From contig NZ_CP045915.1 of NCBI RefSeq assembly GCF_009650095.1, positions 4,650,001 to 4,714,000 on the forward strand: a stretch of DNA of 64,000 nucleotides, in the 5' to 3' direction. Shown piece after piece: positions 17,238 to 26,232 of the stretch (position 1 is its first letter; every line of letters starts with the position of its first letter). The translations under genes were made by a program, and so were the position numbers. The DNA is from Gracilibacillus salitolerans. Its GTDB lineage: Bacteria; Bacillota; Bacilli; Bacillales; Amphibacillaceae. The notes under the pieces were generated by a model. It was given only the letters and a program-made list of their open reading frames with translations, had not been told where the DNA came from and searched no databases.

Positions 17238-17639
17238 ATGGAAAAGACGTTTTCTTTAAAAACAAGTCAACATGATCAAATGATTGATATTACGTCAGAG
17301 GTGGCCCAATATCTTCGAGAACAAAATGTGTCAGATGGTATCGTGATTGTTTCGTCATTACACACGACAGCAGGAATCACGGTCAATGAAAATGCTGATC
17401 CCGACGTAAAAACAGACTTTTTGCGGAGATTACGTGAAGTGTATCCATGGGAACACCGAGAGGATTTACATATGGAAGGAAATACTGCTGCACATCTCAA
17501 GGTGAGCACTGTTGGTCATAACCAAACAATGGTCGTCTCTAACGGACGTCTCTTGTTGGGGACATGGCAAGGTATTTATTTCTGTGAATTTGACGGACCA
17601 CGTCATCGCAAATTCCATCTTAAAGTGATAGAAGGATAG
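17238..17639 (+). CDS. yjbQ: YjbQ/UPF0047 family protein (secondary thiamine-phosphate synthase-like)
   Basis: A 133-residue protein of the YjbQ/UPF0047 family. The conserved core is visible: [19 protein letters not shown] near residues 40-58, [18 protein letters not shown] near 83-100, and [19 protein letters not shown] near 109-127. The histidines and glutamate form the presumed metal site. Some members show weak thiamine-phosphate synthase activity; the true role is unclear. The ATG at 17238 is chosen because AAAGGG lies nine bases before it; the in-frame ATG at 17229 touches that site. It is divergent from ridA. Confidence 0.85.
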   Translation: MEKTFSLKTSQHDQMIDITSEVAQYLREQNVSDGIVIVSSLHTTAGITVNENADPDVKTDFLRRLREVYPWEHREDLHMEGNTAAHLKVSTVGHNQTMVVSNGRLLLGTWQGIYFCEFDGPRHRKFHLKVIEG

Positions 17640-17659
17640 GTTGCTCGAAAAAGAGCAAC
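17640..17659 (+). terminator. Short stem-loop after yjbQ
   Basis: GTTGCTC pairs with GAGCAAC around a 6-base loop, followed by TTCACTTTT, directly after the stop codon. Confidence 0.55.
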
Positions 17660-17772
17660 TTCACTTTTGGATAGGTGGCCATTTTACTGTAATAACAGAA
17701 ACGATAGCAGTTAGATGTTTTTTACATATCTGCAATTCCAGGTGAAATCCTATGTGAAAGGGAGGGTTAAAG

Positions 17773-19131
17773 ATGTCGTTAAACATGACAGAAAATGAAA
17801 TCTCATTAGCAATCATTCAAGCATTAAAAGATGGAAAGAGAGCATTATTTCAGGAATTTATTGATGAACTACAACCATATGATATGGCACAACAATATCA
17901 CAGCCTTCCGGTAAAACATCGAAATAAGTTTCTTCTCTACTTGTCCATTGAACAATTAACGGACCTTTTACAAGAGCTGGATAAAGAAGAGCAGTTAGAA
18001 GTTATCTATAAACTAGGAATTGAAAAGTCCTCCAAAGTATTAGACCTAATGCAAAATGATGACTTAGCCTCTCTACTTACCGACTTAGAACCGGAAAAAA
18101 TTGAAGAATTATTATCGGAAATGCACGAAGAAGAATCGAAAATCGTACAAAATCTCATGAATTATCCGCTTGAAACAGCCGGTAGAGTGATGAATAATCG
18201 ATATGTGTGGATTCCTCAACATTACACCATCCGGGAAGCGGTTGATAAATTAAAACACTTTGTAGAACTTGCTGAATATCTTAATTATTTATATGTGATT
18301 GATGACGATAAAAAGCTTGTCGGTGTTGTATCGTATAAAGACCTACTTTTAGCTGATTTACAGGATAAAGTAAAAGAGGTTATGTATCGAAGAGTAGTAA
18401 AGGCAGATGTACATACAGATCAAGAAGAGGTTGCTAAGCTGATTAGTCGCTATGATTTCGTATCCCTACCGATTGTCGAAGAAGACAACAAATTAGTTGG
18501 TGTAATCACTGTTGATGATGTCATTGATATTGTAATGCAGGAAGCAAATGAAGATATTGAAAAATTGTCTGCATCCGGTAAAGCGATTGGTTTCAACACG
18601 AAACCTTTTGTCGCTGCTTATAAAAGACTTCCCTGGTTAATTCTATTACTATTCATTGGTCTTATATCAGGCAGCATTATTAGTAGCTTTGAAGACACCT
18701 TAGAGACGGTTGTTGCCTTAGCTTCCTTTATGCCGCTCATTGCCGGTATGACAGGGAACACCGGAACGCAATCATTAGCAGTGGTGGTTCGTGGGCTGGT
18801 TTCTGAAGATTTGAACTTCAAACAAGCGCTTAAACTTATTCTCCGGGAGCTATGGGTTGGAATTATTATTGGGGTAACTTGTGGTCTTATGATCGCGGTC
18901 ATTGCTTATTTGTGGAGAGGTAATATGACGCTAGGATTAGTGGTAGGCAGTTCCTTGTTGATTACCTTAATTATCGGAACATTAGCTGGTACTATTATCC
19001 CGTTAATTCTATATAAACTAAAGATTGACCCTGCCGTTGCTTCTGGTCCGCTCATTACAACGATTAACGATATTTTTTCTTTATTGATTTACTTCGGTAT
19101 CGCAACAGCATTTATTACTAGATTAATGTGA
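17773..19131 (+). CDS. mgtE: Magnesium transporter MgtE
   Basis: A 452-residue magnesium channel. The N-terminal superhelical domain covers about residues 10-130, two CBS domains about 135-260 (VWIPQHYTIREAVDKL, then VKADVHTDQEEVAKLI), the plug helix about 262-280, and five membrane helices about 285-450 (LIAGMTGNTGTQSLAVVVRGL is the pore signature). CBS and N domains close the channel when cytosolic Mg2+ is high. The start follows GGGAGGGTTAAAG. The 113-base leader shows no M-box core, so Mg2+-responsive riboswitch control is not evident here. Confidence 0.93.
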   Translation: MSLNMTENEISLAIIQALKDGKRALFQEFIDELQPYDMAQQYHSLPVKHRNKFLLYLSIEQLTDLLQELDKEEQLEVIYKLGIEKSSKVLDLMQNDDLASLLTDLEPEKIEELLSEMHEEESKIVQNLMNYPLETAGRVMNNRYVWIPQHYTIREAVDKLKHFVELAEYLNYLYVIDDDKKLVGVVSYKDLLLADLQDKVKEVMYRRVVKADVHTDQEEVAKLISRYDFVSLPIVEEDNKLVGVITVDDVIDIVMQEANEDIEKLSASGKAIGFNTKPFVAAYKRLPWLILLLFIGLISGSIISSFEDTLETVVALASFMPLIAGMTGNTGTQSLAVVVRGLVSEDLNFKQALKLILRELWVGIIIGVTCGLMIAVIAYLWRGNMTLGLVVGSSLLITLIIGTLAGTIIPLILYKLKIDPAVASGPLITTINDIFSLLIYFGIATAFITRLM

Positions 19132-19174
19132 TCGAGGTGCTGTTCGTGTTTTTTGATGGGAGTTCCTATTTTTT

Positions 19175-19292
19175 CGGTCCTCCTGTCGTTTAGATCACTT
19201 CTATCAGACGCGAGGGAGTCCTTGAACGGTCCTCCCGTCCTTTTGACCGCTTCTATTGGACACGAGAGCTCCTTTTGGCGATCCTCCCGTCC
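19175..19292. repeat. 52-bp tandem repeat, 2.3 copies
   Basis: Units at 19175-19226 and 19227-19278, with 14 bases of a third. Each begins CGGTCCTCCYGTC and carries CTTCTAT near position 24 and CGAG near position 37. CTATTGGAC in unit 2 has an inverted partner GTCCAATAG just after the partial unit. It lies in the convergent gap between mgtE and uxaC. Confidence 0.7.
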
Positions 19293-19315
19293 AATAGGAA
19301 ACTTTTAATCATCAA

Positions 19316-19341
19316 AAAGCGCCCAGACAATCTGAGCGCTT
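19316..19341 (-). terminator. Terminator after uxaC
   Basis: AAGCGCCCAGA and TCTGAGCGCTT form an 11 bp stem with one mismatch and a 2-base gap; the minus-strand side continues with TTTTTGATG. It is five bases after the uxaC stop. Confidence 0.7.
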
Positions 19342-19345
19342 CTAT

Positions 19346-20746
19346 TTAAAAGTTAAAATATTCTTTTGCATTGTAATAGGAAATATTTTGTACAATCTCT
19401 GCCAAAGTTTCCTCATCATTCGGATATTCACCGTTTTCGACCCATGCGCCGACTAAGTTACACATAATGCGACGGAAATATTCATGACGCGTATAGGATA
19501 AAAAGCTGCGTGAATCGGTAAGCATTCCAATAAAGCGGCTGAATACACCGATATCCGCCAATGTTTCCATCTGATTAATCATGCCTAACTTCGTATCATT
19601 ATACCACCATGCTGTACCTAATTGCATTTTCCCTGGTACGCCTCCACCTTGGAAGCTGCCAATAATGGTTGCAATGGTCACATTGTCTCTTGGATTCAAT
19701 GAATAAAGAATAGTCTTCGGCAATGCATCCGCCTGATCTAATGAATCAAGTAGTTGTACCAATGGCTGAGCTAGTAGACTATCGTTCATTGAATCAAATC
19801 CTGTATCAGGGCCAAGCTGGTTAAACATACGAGTGTTATTGTTGCGGTGAGCATTAATATGATATTGCATCGCCCAGCCTTTTTTATGATATTCTTTGCC
19901 TAGAAAAGTAAGCGTGAATGACTTATATTTTTTCTCTTCTTCTACAGACACTTTCTCACCTTTTAATGCTTTAGCGAAAATGGCACTAACTTCCTCTTCT
20001 TTTGCTTGCTCATACATCGTTTCGTCTAATGCATGATCGGAAACTCTGCCGCCGATTTCATGGAAGAAGTCGATTCGTTGTTGTAATGCTTGCAAGAAAG
20101 CATCATAAGAATCAACAGCAATACCAGAAACATCAGCTAATTTTTGTACCCAGTCCGTAAAGCCCTCACGGTTAATTTCAAGCCCTTTATCTGGACGGTA
20201 ACTTGGTAATACTTTTACATTAAAGTCAGAGTCTGCTTTTATTTTCTCATGATATTCTAAAGAGTCAGTTGGATCATCTGTGGTACAAACCACTTCTACT
20301 CCAGACTTCACGATAAAATCACGAACATTCCATTCTCCGCTATTTAACAGCTTATTAACCTTTTCCCAAATAGCAGGTGCGGTATTTTCATTAAGTGGTT
20401 CTTCTACTCCGAAATAGCGGTTTAATTCTAAGTGTGTCCAGTGATAAAGTGGATTACCGATCAGCTGTGGTACTGTTTTTGCCCATGCTAAAAACTTATC
20501 GTAATCACTCGCATCACCTGTCACATATTTTTCTTCGATACCATTTGCTCTCATTGCACGCCACTTATAATGATCACCGTATAGCCATACTTTCGTAATG
20601 TTTTCAAATTGCGTATTCTCATAAATTTCTTGTGGACTTAAATGGCAATGGTAATCGATAATTGGTAAATCTTTCGCGTATTTGTGATACAATGTTTCGG
20701 CAGTTTTATTTGTTAACACAAAATTTTCATCCATAAACGATTTCAT
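19346..20746 (-). CDS. uxaC: Glucuronate (uronate) isomerase UxaC
   Basis: A 466-residue amidohydrolase-fold enzyme converting D-glucuronate to D-fructuronate and D-galacturonate to D-tagaturonate. Metal ligands appear in PIIDYHCHLSP near residues 29-39; other family blocks are WKWRAMRANG-like YKWRAMRANGI near 60, VVCTTDDPTDSLEYH near 212, and MQYHINAHRNNNTRMF near 298. Length fits the family (about 466-473). It lies downstream of uxaE on the same strand but separated from it by a MITE-like element, which ends only about 40 bases before its start; a GGGG-rich ribosome site precedes the ATG. Whether uxaC still shares the uxaE promoter is open. Confidence 0.93.
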   Translation of the reverse strand: MKSFMDENFVLTNKTAETLYHKYAKDLPIIDYHCHLSPQEIYENTQFENITKVWLYGDHYKWRAMRANGIEEKYVTGDASDYDKFLAWAKTVPQLIGNPLYHWTHLELNRYFGVEEPLNENTAPAIWEKVNKLLNSGEWNVRDFIVKSGVEVVCTTDDPTDSLEYHEKIKADSDFNVKVLPSYRPDKGLEINREGFTDWVQKLADVSGIAVDSYDAFLQALQQRIDFFHEIGGRVSDHALDETMYEQAKEEEVSAIFAKALKGEKVSVEEEKKYKSFTLTFLGKEYHKKGWAMQYHINAHRNNNTRMFNQLGPDTGFDSMNDSLLAQPLVQLLDSLDQADALPKTILYSLNPRDNVTIATIIGSFQGGGVPGKMQLGTAWWYNDTKLGMINQMETLADIGVFSRFIGMLTDSRSFLSYTRHEYFRRIMCNLVGAWVENGEYPNDEETLAEIVQNISYYNAKEYFNF

Positions 20747-20785
20747 TATATCCCCACTTTCCTAAAATTTAAAATAACGTAGTTT

Positions 20786-21209
20786 ACATAAACTGCGAAG
20801 TACCGTGTACATGGATTTGCCTTCTTCCATTCTTTTCTTGATGAGTGCATAACCATCGCTGCGGAAAAATACTCCCTTTCCGGGGGCACGGCCTCAGCTA
20901 ACTTTGCAAAGTGGATCTTCGGCTCGCGCTGTTCCCCCCAGGAGTGTCGCATTTTTCCGCAGCTTTGACTAGTGTTTTGGAATAGTGAGAAGAAATCCCT
21001 TGATTATATTTCCGAAGATTTTCTTCTTTCAACAATCAGAACATTAGAACCAGCAGAGTCAGAATACGGAGACTCCTATGGGCACGCGTCCGAAGACCCC
21101 GCAGGAAAGCGTAGTATTCTGCCGAAGCGAATGCTAGCATTCACCTTAAATCAGAATGGGAGGAAGCTACACCAAGTCAAATTTTCACTAGTTCGCGGTT
21201 TTTATCTTA
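20786..21209. mobile_element. MITE-like element (copy C) between uxaE and uxaC
   Basis: Left end ACATAAACTGCGAAGTA and right end TTCACTAGTTCGCGGTTTTT are inverted relatives. Two internal hairpin modules follow one another: one bounded by CTGCGGAAAAATACTCCC and GCATTTTTCCGCAG, the other by CAGAATACGGAGACTCC and GTATTCTGCCG. The layout is the same as in copies at 27672-28128 (same orientation) and 51458-51949 (inverted). No transposase is encoded, so mobilisation would need a helper in trans. Confidence 0.75.
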
Positions 21210-21230
21210 TGTTCCTAAATAATACGGTAA

Positions 21231-22721
21231 TTATAATCCCAGTAAGTCTAGGTGTCGTCCGATATGTTTTACTAATGCTGCACGGTAAGCATCTTCATTT
21301 TTCAATAATGTAGTGAAAAATTCTGTTCTAAACAAATCGGCACCGGATTCGCTTTTAGCTGTTAAGAGTATCCCATATGTAACATGGAATAATTGACGGG
21401 ATGCGTCATGATCCATATATGATGGCAGATCCTCATCTTTGGTTTCAAATAATGGCGCCACGCTCTCTAAGTCTGGTGTTACATGATAATACTTCAATGT
21501 CTCTTCAAAATGCTCTTCCGCATAGACATGCATGCGACGATAAAGATCCGGATTTACTTGTGCAATAACACGAACTGCTTCCAACCAGTTGGTACCAGCT
21601 GTTTTAATATGGAGTAAACCTTCCGTGTACTTACCAATGATCGGGAATACACTGAATTTGTCACTACCAGAGTGAATACTTAACTTGTAACCAAAGTACT
21701 TAGCGATATCTGCATGCTCATGTAATTCTTTTTCAAATTGCGTAAGATCTCCAATATAATCAATACCTTTTTGGAACTCACCACAGAATCTTGGCGCTAA
21801 ACTTTGAACAGTAACTCCTCTTCTACGTAGTTCTTCAGCAACGAAAAAGTGAGCTTCCGGTGCAGTAACTGTTTCTGTTTCATCAATTGAAATTTCAAAA
21901 TCAATCGCTTTCTCCGCTTTGGAAATATATGCATTAAACACATGTTCCATGAAATCAATGGCTTCACCATACACAAGGACATTTTTATGAAGGCTTGCTT
22001 CATCAAACGCTATATCCAGACCCTGTACATTAAATGTTTTATTTAAGTAATGGCTGTTATAGTATTCTTTGCGATCTACAGGTAAATCAGCATATTCCTT
22101 ATGCACATCCTCTTCTACCAGACCTTCGACATCATTGCGTATTTGCTCGGAGCAATCCAATGTGATAAAAGAGAACCCTAAATCCAACGCATATTCAATA
22201 TCTTTTTCCAATTTAATATGGTCAGCATCTGCTCCATAACCATCTTTATAGCCTTCTTGGAATACTGCAAAAGTTGCTGCATCTAAAATATCTGTCATCG
22301 TACGGTTTAACAAAGTTAATTCACGAACACTTTGCTGAGCTAGAATCGGTTTTACTTTTCTCCCTTTGACCGTTTCGATATGTCCAGGAGACGCTACACC
22401 TAAACGGTCACCAAGTCCCATTGTTGCAATTTCTGTACCAAAAGCCTGTGGTTTCGTATAATCAAAGAATTGATTCAATACTTTACTATTTTCATGTGTT
22501 AATGGGCACACTTTTCCGTTTGCCACTGTGTCCCCCTGTAAAGCATCGAATAATGGCCCTTCTCCTGCAGCTACCAGGTATTTGGTTGTATCGGACTTTA
22601 CCATAACAACGGAAGCATTATCTTTCTTTTCAAGAGATTTTTCATAAACTTGTATTGCTTCCGACGACTCCGGTAACTTTCCTGCTTGCAATGCTTCCAC
22701 AACTGATTGAAATTGTTTCAA
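21231..22721 (-). CDS. uxaE: Tagaturonate epimerase UxaE
   Basis: A 496-residue protein matching the UxaE family, first assigned in Thermotoga maritima, which epimerises D-tagaturonate to D-fructuronate. This replaces the altronate branch and lets galacturonate flow through the mannonate route. Family blocks seen include VVMVKSDTTKYLVAAGEGP near residue 38, GLGDRLGVASPGHIETVKG near 102, LDLGFSFITLDCSEQIRNDV near 183 and KLSIHSGSDKFSVFPIIGKYTEG near 344, where histidine and aspartate probably bind a metal. The start is the TTG at 22721 behind GGAGTGGAGATAA. It is divergent from a LacI-type regulator with a shared palindromic operator and is followed by uxaC. Confidence 0.82.
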   Translation of the reverse strand: MKQFQSVVEALQAGKLPESSEAIQVYEKSLEKKDNASVVMVKSDTTKYLVAAGEGPLFDALQGDTVANGKVCPLTHENSKVLNQFFDYTKPQAFGTEIATMGLGDRLGVASPGHIETVKGRKVKPILAQQSVRELTLLNRTMTDILDAATFAVFQEGYKDGYGADADHIKLEKDIEYALDLGFSFITLDCSEQIRNDVEGLVEEDVHKEYADLPVDRKEYYNSHYLNKTFNVQGLDIAFDEASLHKNVLVYGEAIDFMEHVFNAYISKAEKAIDFEISIDETETVTAPEAHFFVAEELRRRGVTVQSLAPRFCGEFQKGIDYIGDLTQFEKELHEHADIAKYFGYKLSIHSGSDKFSVFPIIGKYTEGLLHIKTAGTNWLEAVRVIAQVNPDLYRRMHVYAEEHFEETLKYYHVTPDLESVAPLFETKDEDLPSYMDHDASRQLFHVTYGILLTAKSESGADLFRTEFFTTLLKNEDAYRAALVKHIGRHLDLLGL

Positions 22722-22767
22722 TTATCTCCACTCCTTTTTTGTTAACGGTTCCATTGTTTCAAAAAAT

Positions 22768-22785
22768 AATAACAACGTTGTTATT
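22768..22785. promoter_or_regulatory. 18-bp perfect palindromic operator for the LacI-type regulator
   Basis: AATAACAACGTTGTTATT, with the central CG typical of LacI-family operators. It lies between the divergent uxaE and regulator starts, seven bases upstream of a TATACT hexamer at 22793 for the regulator and downstream of TATATC-like -10 sequence on the uxaE side. It could repress both directions. Confidence 0.65.
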
Positions 22786-22860
22786 TTTATGATATACTAT
22801 TTAAAAATAGAACACAACAATAAATTATACAATTTTTCAGAAAGTTAAAGGTGATTAATT

Positions 22861-23850
22861 ATGAGTGTGACCATTAAAGATATCGCAAAAGAAGCGAATG
22901 TCAGCTATTCCACTGTATCCAAAGCATTAAATAACAGTCCGCTGGTAAAAGAAGTAACAAAGCAAAAAATCCTTCGTGTCGCAAAAGAAATGGGCTATGA
23001 ACCAAATTTAGCTGCCAAACAATTAGTTCGGAAAAAGACAGAAGTTGTCGGATTAATTTGGCCTACCATTGAAAGAATTGTACTCGCAACATTAGTAACC
23101 AATATTAGTAAAGCTTTTGAATCTACACGCTATTCGATGATTTTGTCTGTAGACTCCACTGATACAGCGATGGAAACCTTTAAAAAGTTCCAGGTGGATG
23201 GCATGATTGTTTTTGCTGAATCAGAGAACATGATTCCTGAAGAAAATATTCCTCTTGTTGCTTATGGTGTATCAGGAAAAACAAAGGTAACCTATCCAAT
23301 CATAGATGCCAATCATGAACAAGCAATGGAGAAGGCAGTACAATATTTATATGATTTAGGCCACCGACATATTGCTTATGTTGGGTTAATGAATACAGAT
23401 GATGCCCTGCAAAACGAGAAAGTAGAAGGGTATCAAAAAGCTATAAAAAAAATTGGTCTTACTGAACAAAGCATTGCAACGGATGGGTTAGATTGGTTTG
23501 ATGGTTATCTGGCAGTGGATGATGTATTACATGTAGAAAAACGACCAACAGCTATCATAGGTAGTAGTTATGATATCAGTAGTGGTATTTTACGTGCCTT
23601 ACAAGAAAAAGGACTTGGGGTACCAGATGATATATCCTTAATCAGCTATGACAATATTCCCCAAATGGAAACAACAGAAATTCCAATGACTTGTATTGGC
23701 GTACCTGTTGACGAGCTTGCAGAAGAAATCGTGCAAGCGATTATTGAACGGATTGAATCGGAAGAAAAGGATGTGATTAAGAAGTTACATCCATCTCTAA
23801 CAGAACGACAGAGCGCTGGACCAGTTCCAGAGGATGTAACTTCAAGTTAA
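22861..23850 (+). CDS. LacI-family regulator of hexuronate use
   Basis: A 329-residue DNA-binding repressor. Residues 4-24 (TIKDIAKEANVSYSTVSKALN) are the LacI helix-turn-helix and NLAAKQLVRKKTEVVGLIWP near 54-73 is the hinge leading to a periplasmic-binding-protein-like effector domain (about 60-320). The divergent uxaE gene and the palindrome between them suggest that it responds to a uronate intermediate. AAAGGTGATTAATT precedes the ATG. KdgR- and UxuR-like roles are both possible; the name cannot be fixed from sequence. Confidence 0.85.
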   Translation: MSVTIKDIAKEANVSYSTVSKALNNSPLVKEVTKQKILRVAKEMGYEPNLAAKQLVRKKTEVVGLIWPTIERIVLATLVTNISKAFESTRYSMILSVDSTDTAMETFKKFQVDGMIVFAESENMIPEENIPLVAYGVSGKTKVTYPIIDANHEQAMEKAVQYLYDLGHRHIAYVGLMNTDDALQNEKVEGYQKAIKKIGLTEQSIATDGLDWFDGYLAVDDVLHVEKRPTAIIGSSYDISSGILRALQEKGLGVPDDISLISYDNIPQMETTEIPMTCIGVPVDELAEEIVQAIIERIESEEKDVIKKLHPSLTERQSAGPVPEDVTSS

Positions 23851-23898
23851 GGATAAAATCGAAAGTAGAGGTTTCAATTTAGCCATGAAACAGAATAA

Positions 23899-23921
23899 GC
23901 TGAGTGAATAGTACACTCAGC
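23899..23921. terminator. Stem-loop between convergent regulator and deacetylase genes
   Basis: GCTGAGTG and CACTCAGC form an 8 bp stem with a 7-base loop; imperfect outer pairing (AAACA..TGTTT) extends it. It lies between the two stop codons and could serve both. Confidence 0.5.
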
Positions 23922-23939
23922 CGCTCTTGTTTCCAAGTT

Positions 23940-24911
23940 CTAATCTTGTAATATTTCTGGTACGGTAACCAACTCATATCCTTCTGCTCGTAATTCATCA
24001 ATCATTTCTGGCAATGCCTCAACTGTTTCAAATGGTCCTGAAGCATGATAATTATGCTGAAGCACAATGACACCTGGATTAGCCTCCTCCATCACTGTAT
24101 TAACAATTTCTTCTGCAGAAATTTCGCTCCAGTCTTTTGTATCAGCAGACCACATAATAGTCTGATAACCTTGGTTCTGAAGCCATTCTAGTTGATGATC
24201 TTCCAGTTCTCCAAATGGGGGGCGAAATAATTCTGGTTTTATACCGATAATTTCTTCTATTTCTTCATTAGCAGATTGTAGATTATCGATAAATTGCTCT
24301 TCTTCTAATTCAGGCAAATGTGGATGATCCCAAGTATGATTACCTATCACATGACCTTCTTCATGTATTTGTGCTAATATTTCCGGATATTCATTAACCC
24401 TCTCCCCTAAAACAAAAAAGGTTGCTTTTACATTCTTTTCCTTTAGAACCTCCAAAATCTCCGGAGTATATGTATCTTCTGGACCGTCGTCAAATGTAAG
24501 GGCGATTCTTTTTTCACTAGAATCCCCCATATAAACCTTTTCATGTTGTATAGGTTTTTTAATTTTCTGTCCCGGATAAATCCATGTGAGAAATGGAAAA
24601 GTTAGAAGTGATGGGTTAGCTTCGATTAATTCGGGTAACGGAACTCCTAATTGAATAGCTACTTTATAAAGCGTGTCTCCTGCCTTCACTATATACGGAT
24701 CTGGAATTTCCAGATATTGACCTGGATTAAGTATAGTAGATTGCAATTGATTCAGATTAGCAATAGTCTCTGTTGGTGTACCTAACTTATCAGAAACTTT
24801 CAATAATGTATCTCCGGGTTGTACTGTATAAGACTCAGCACTAACCGTTTTATGAAACACAGATAGACAAACTAAGCCTATTAAACTTAAAATGGTTACT
24901 TTTTTTAGCAT
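23940..24911 (-). CDS. LysM-anchored polysaccharide deacetylase
   Basis: A 323-residue exported enzyme: signal peptide (about 1-25), two LysM peptidoglycan-binding modules (SYTVQPGDTLLKVSDKLG near 27 and YIVKAGDTLYKVAIQLG near 73), then a NodB deacetylase domain (about 130-320). NodB motifs are ALTFDDGP (general base and metal Asp), GNHTWDHPH (metal histidines), RPPFGE, DTKDW and VLQHN. It probably deacetylates peptidoglycan or chitin-like oligomers at the cell wall. It is monocistronic and convergent with the LacI gene. Close Bacillus relatives include PdaA/YlxY/YheN-type proteins, most without this LysM pair. Confidence 0.88.
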   Translation of the reverse strand: MLKKVTILSLIGLVCLSVFHKTVSAESYTVQPGDTLLKVSDKLGTPTETIANLNQLQSTILNPGQYLEIPDPYIVKAGDTLYKVAIQLGVPLPELIEANPSLLTFPFLTWIYPGQKIKKPIQHEKVYMGDSSEKRIALTFDDGPEDTYTPEILEVLKEKNVKATFFVLGERVNEYPEILAQIHEEGHVIGNHTWDHPHLPELEEEQFIDNLQSANEEIEEIIGIKPELFRPPFGELEDHQLEWLQNQGYQTIMWSADTKDWSEISAEEIVNTVMEEANPGVIVLQHNYHASGPFETVEALPEMIDELRAEGYELVTVPEILQD

Positions 24912-25041
24912 AATGTTGATTAGATTCCCCTTAGTTGTTTATAAATTAATATTCGATAGAATCAGTTATTTTGTGATGGTGGCACGTTGTTTTGTTATAT
25001 TTCTTGTTCTTTTGATGAATGCTTTCGCGTTAACAAAACAA

Positions 25042-25283
25042 AGAGGTTGGGACAAAAGAGTAATTAAACAGGAAAAATCCGAACATTAATGCCTGAGCAA
25101 ATTTACCGCTTCAGCAAAATACTTCGCTTTGCGTGGGCACGGCTTCAGCTAACTGTGTGAAGAAGAGCACTTCACACAGTGGATCTTCAGCTCGTGTGAG
25201 TTCCCACAGGAGTCTGCGTATTTTGCTTACGCTAAGTTCAGGTTGTTCGGATTCTCGTTCTTCCTATTTAGTTATGTCCCTTG
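25042..25283. repeat. Dispersed palindromic repeat, TIR AAGAGGYTGGGACA (copy 2)
   Basis: Begins AAGAGGTTGGGACAAAAG and ends TATTTAGTTATGTCCC; the left 45 bases are identical to copy 1 at 348-557. It contains an extra inner stem lacking in copy 1, CACTTCACACAGTGG. It fills the gap between the deacetylase and PepSY genes, with no gene inside. Confidence 0.75.
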
Positions 25284-25315
25284 CTTTTATAATAAACTCA
25301 TACGCTATACTACTA

Positions 25316-26143
25316 TTAATCATCGTAGTCTAGTTTATGGATTTCCCCAGTTCTTGCATCTATCTCTAACTCTACTTCACCTTTATCTGTTCTAATTTCG
25401 ATTTCATAGATGTGTCTGCCATCATCTTCATCTAACTCTAATTCTTTGATTGTTCCAGAATATTTATCTAATGCAATAGAACGGGCTTCATCTGTTGAAA
25501 TTTTACTCTTCATGTTATCTGATGAACGTTTTTGTTTAGCTTCTGCCTCATCCTCATCTACTGAAATATAAACAATTTCCCCAGATTTTGCATTAATCTC
25601 TAACTCAACTTCTGCCTTTTCCGTTATAATTTCTAGCTCATAATTGTAATTTCCATCGTCTTCATCAAGCTCAATCCCTTTGACTGTTCCAGAATACATT
25701 TCAGTTGCAATTGTTTTCGCTTCTTCAATCGAAAGTAATGAGCTTGCTTGATTCTTTATCTCTCCCTTATCATCATCTCTGCTATTTTGTTGGTTATCAG
25801 GAAGTGATACTGTTGTAACTTCTTTTTCAGAATTGCTGTTTGTTATTTGCTTCATATCTTCTCTTAATGCTTCCTCTTCTATATTGATAACTTCACCAGT
25901 TTCAGCGTCTACTTTCAACTCATATTCCAGATCTGCTCCTTCGATTTCAACTTCATATATTTTTTCATTGTCGTCTAACTCAAACTCCATAACCTCTCCA
26001 GAGAATTTCGAAGCTACCTTTTGTTCTGCTTCCTCTTGTGATAAATAAGCACTAGCCGGATTAGCTGAGAATTGTATTGCTGCTAATACCACTCCCGTTA
26101 CAATTAACCCTGATACAATTGTGAAAAAGGTTTTGTTTTTCAT
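25316..26143 (-). CDS. Exported protein with three PepSY domains
   Basis: A 275-residue protein with an N-terminal signal or anchor helix (about residues 5-30, ending NPASA) and three PepSY modules: about 33-95, 135-200 and 213-275. Each has the same pattern of a helix with E-A, the strand E-L-D and the ending A-x-T/S-G-E-I/V (DAETGEVINI, NAKSGEIVYI, DARTGEIHKL), so the protein grew by internal duplication. PepSY domains are linked to control of extracellular proteases, but the role here is unknown. The ATG at 26143 is preferred because GAGGAGG is seven bases before it. Highly acidic. Confidence 0.85.
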   Translation of the reverse strand: MKNKTFFTIVSGLIVTGVVLAAIQFSANPASAYLSQEEAEQKVASKFSGEVMEFELDDNEKIYEVEIEGADLEYELKVDAETGEVINIEEEALREDMKQITNSNSEKEVTTVSLPDNQQNSRDDDKGEIKNQASSLLSIEEAKTIATEMYSGTVKGIELDEDDGNYNYELEIITEKAEVELEINAKSGEIVYISVDEDEAEAKQKRSSDNMKSKISTDEARSIALDKYSGTIKELELDEDDGRHIYEIEIRTDKGEVELEIDARTGEIHKLDYDD

Positions 26144-26232
26144 TTTCATTCCTCCTCGTTTGTTGTTACTTATATAATAGTCAAGGAAGATGAGTATACC
26201 GTGAGAGAAAAATGAGAAAACAGTGAGAAATT

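Noticed and set aside
17640..17772. M-box magnesium riboswitch before mgtE
   Set aside because: The conserved M-box core elements were looked for in the leader and not found; the spacer is also short for an M-box plus platform.
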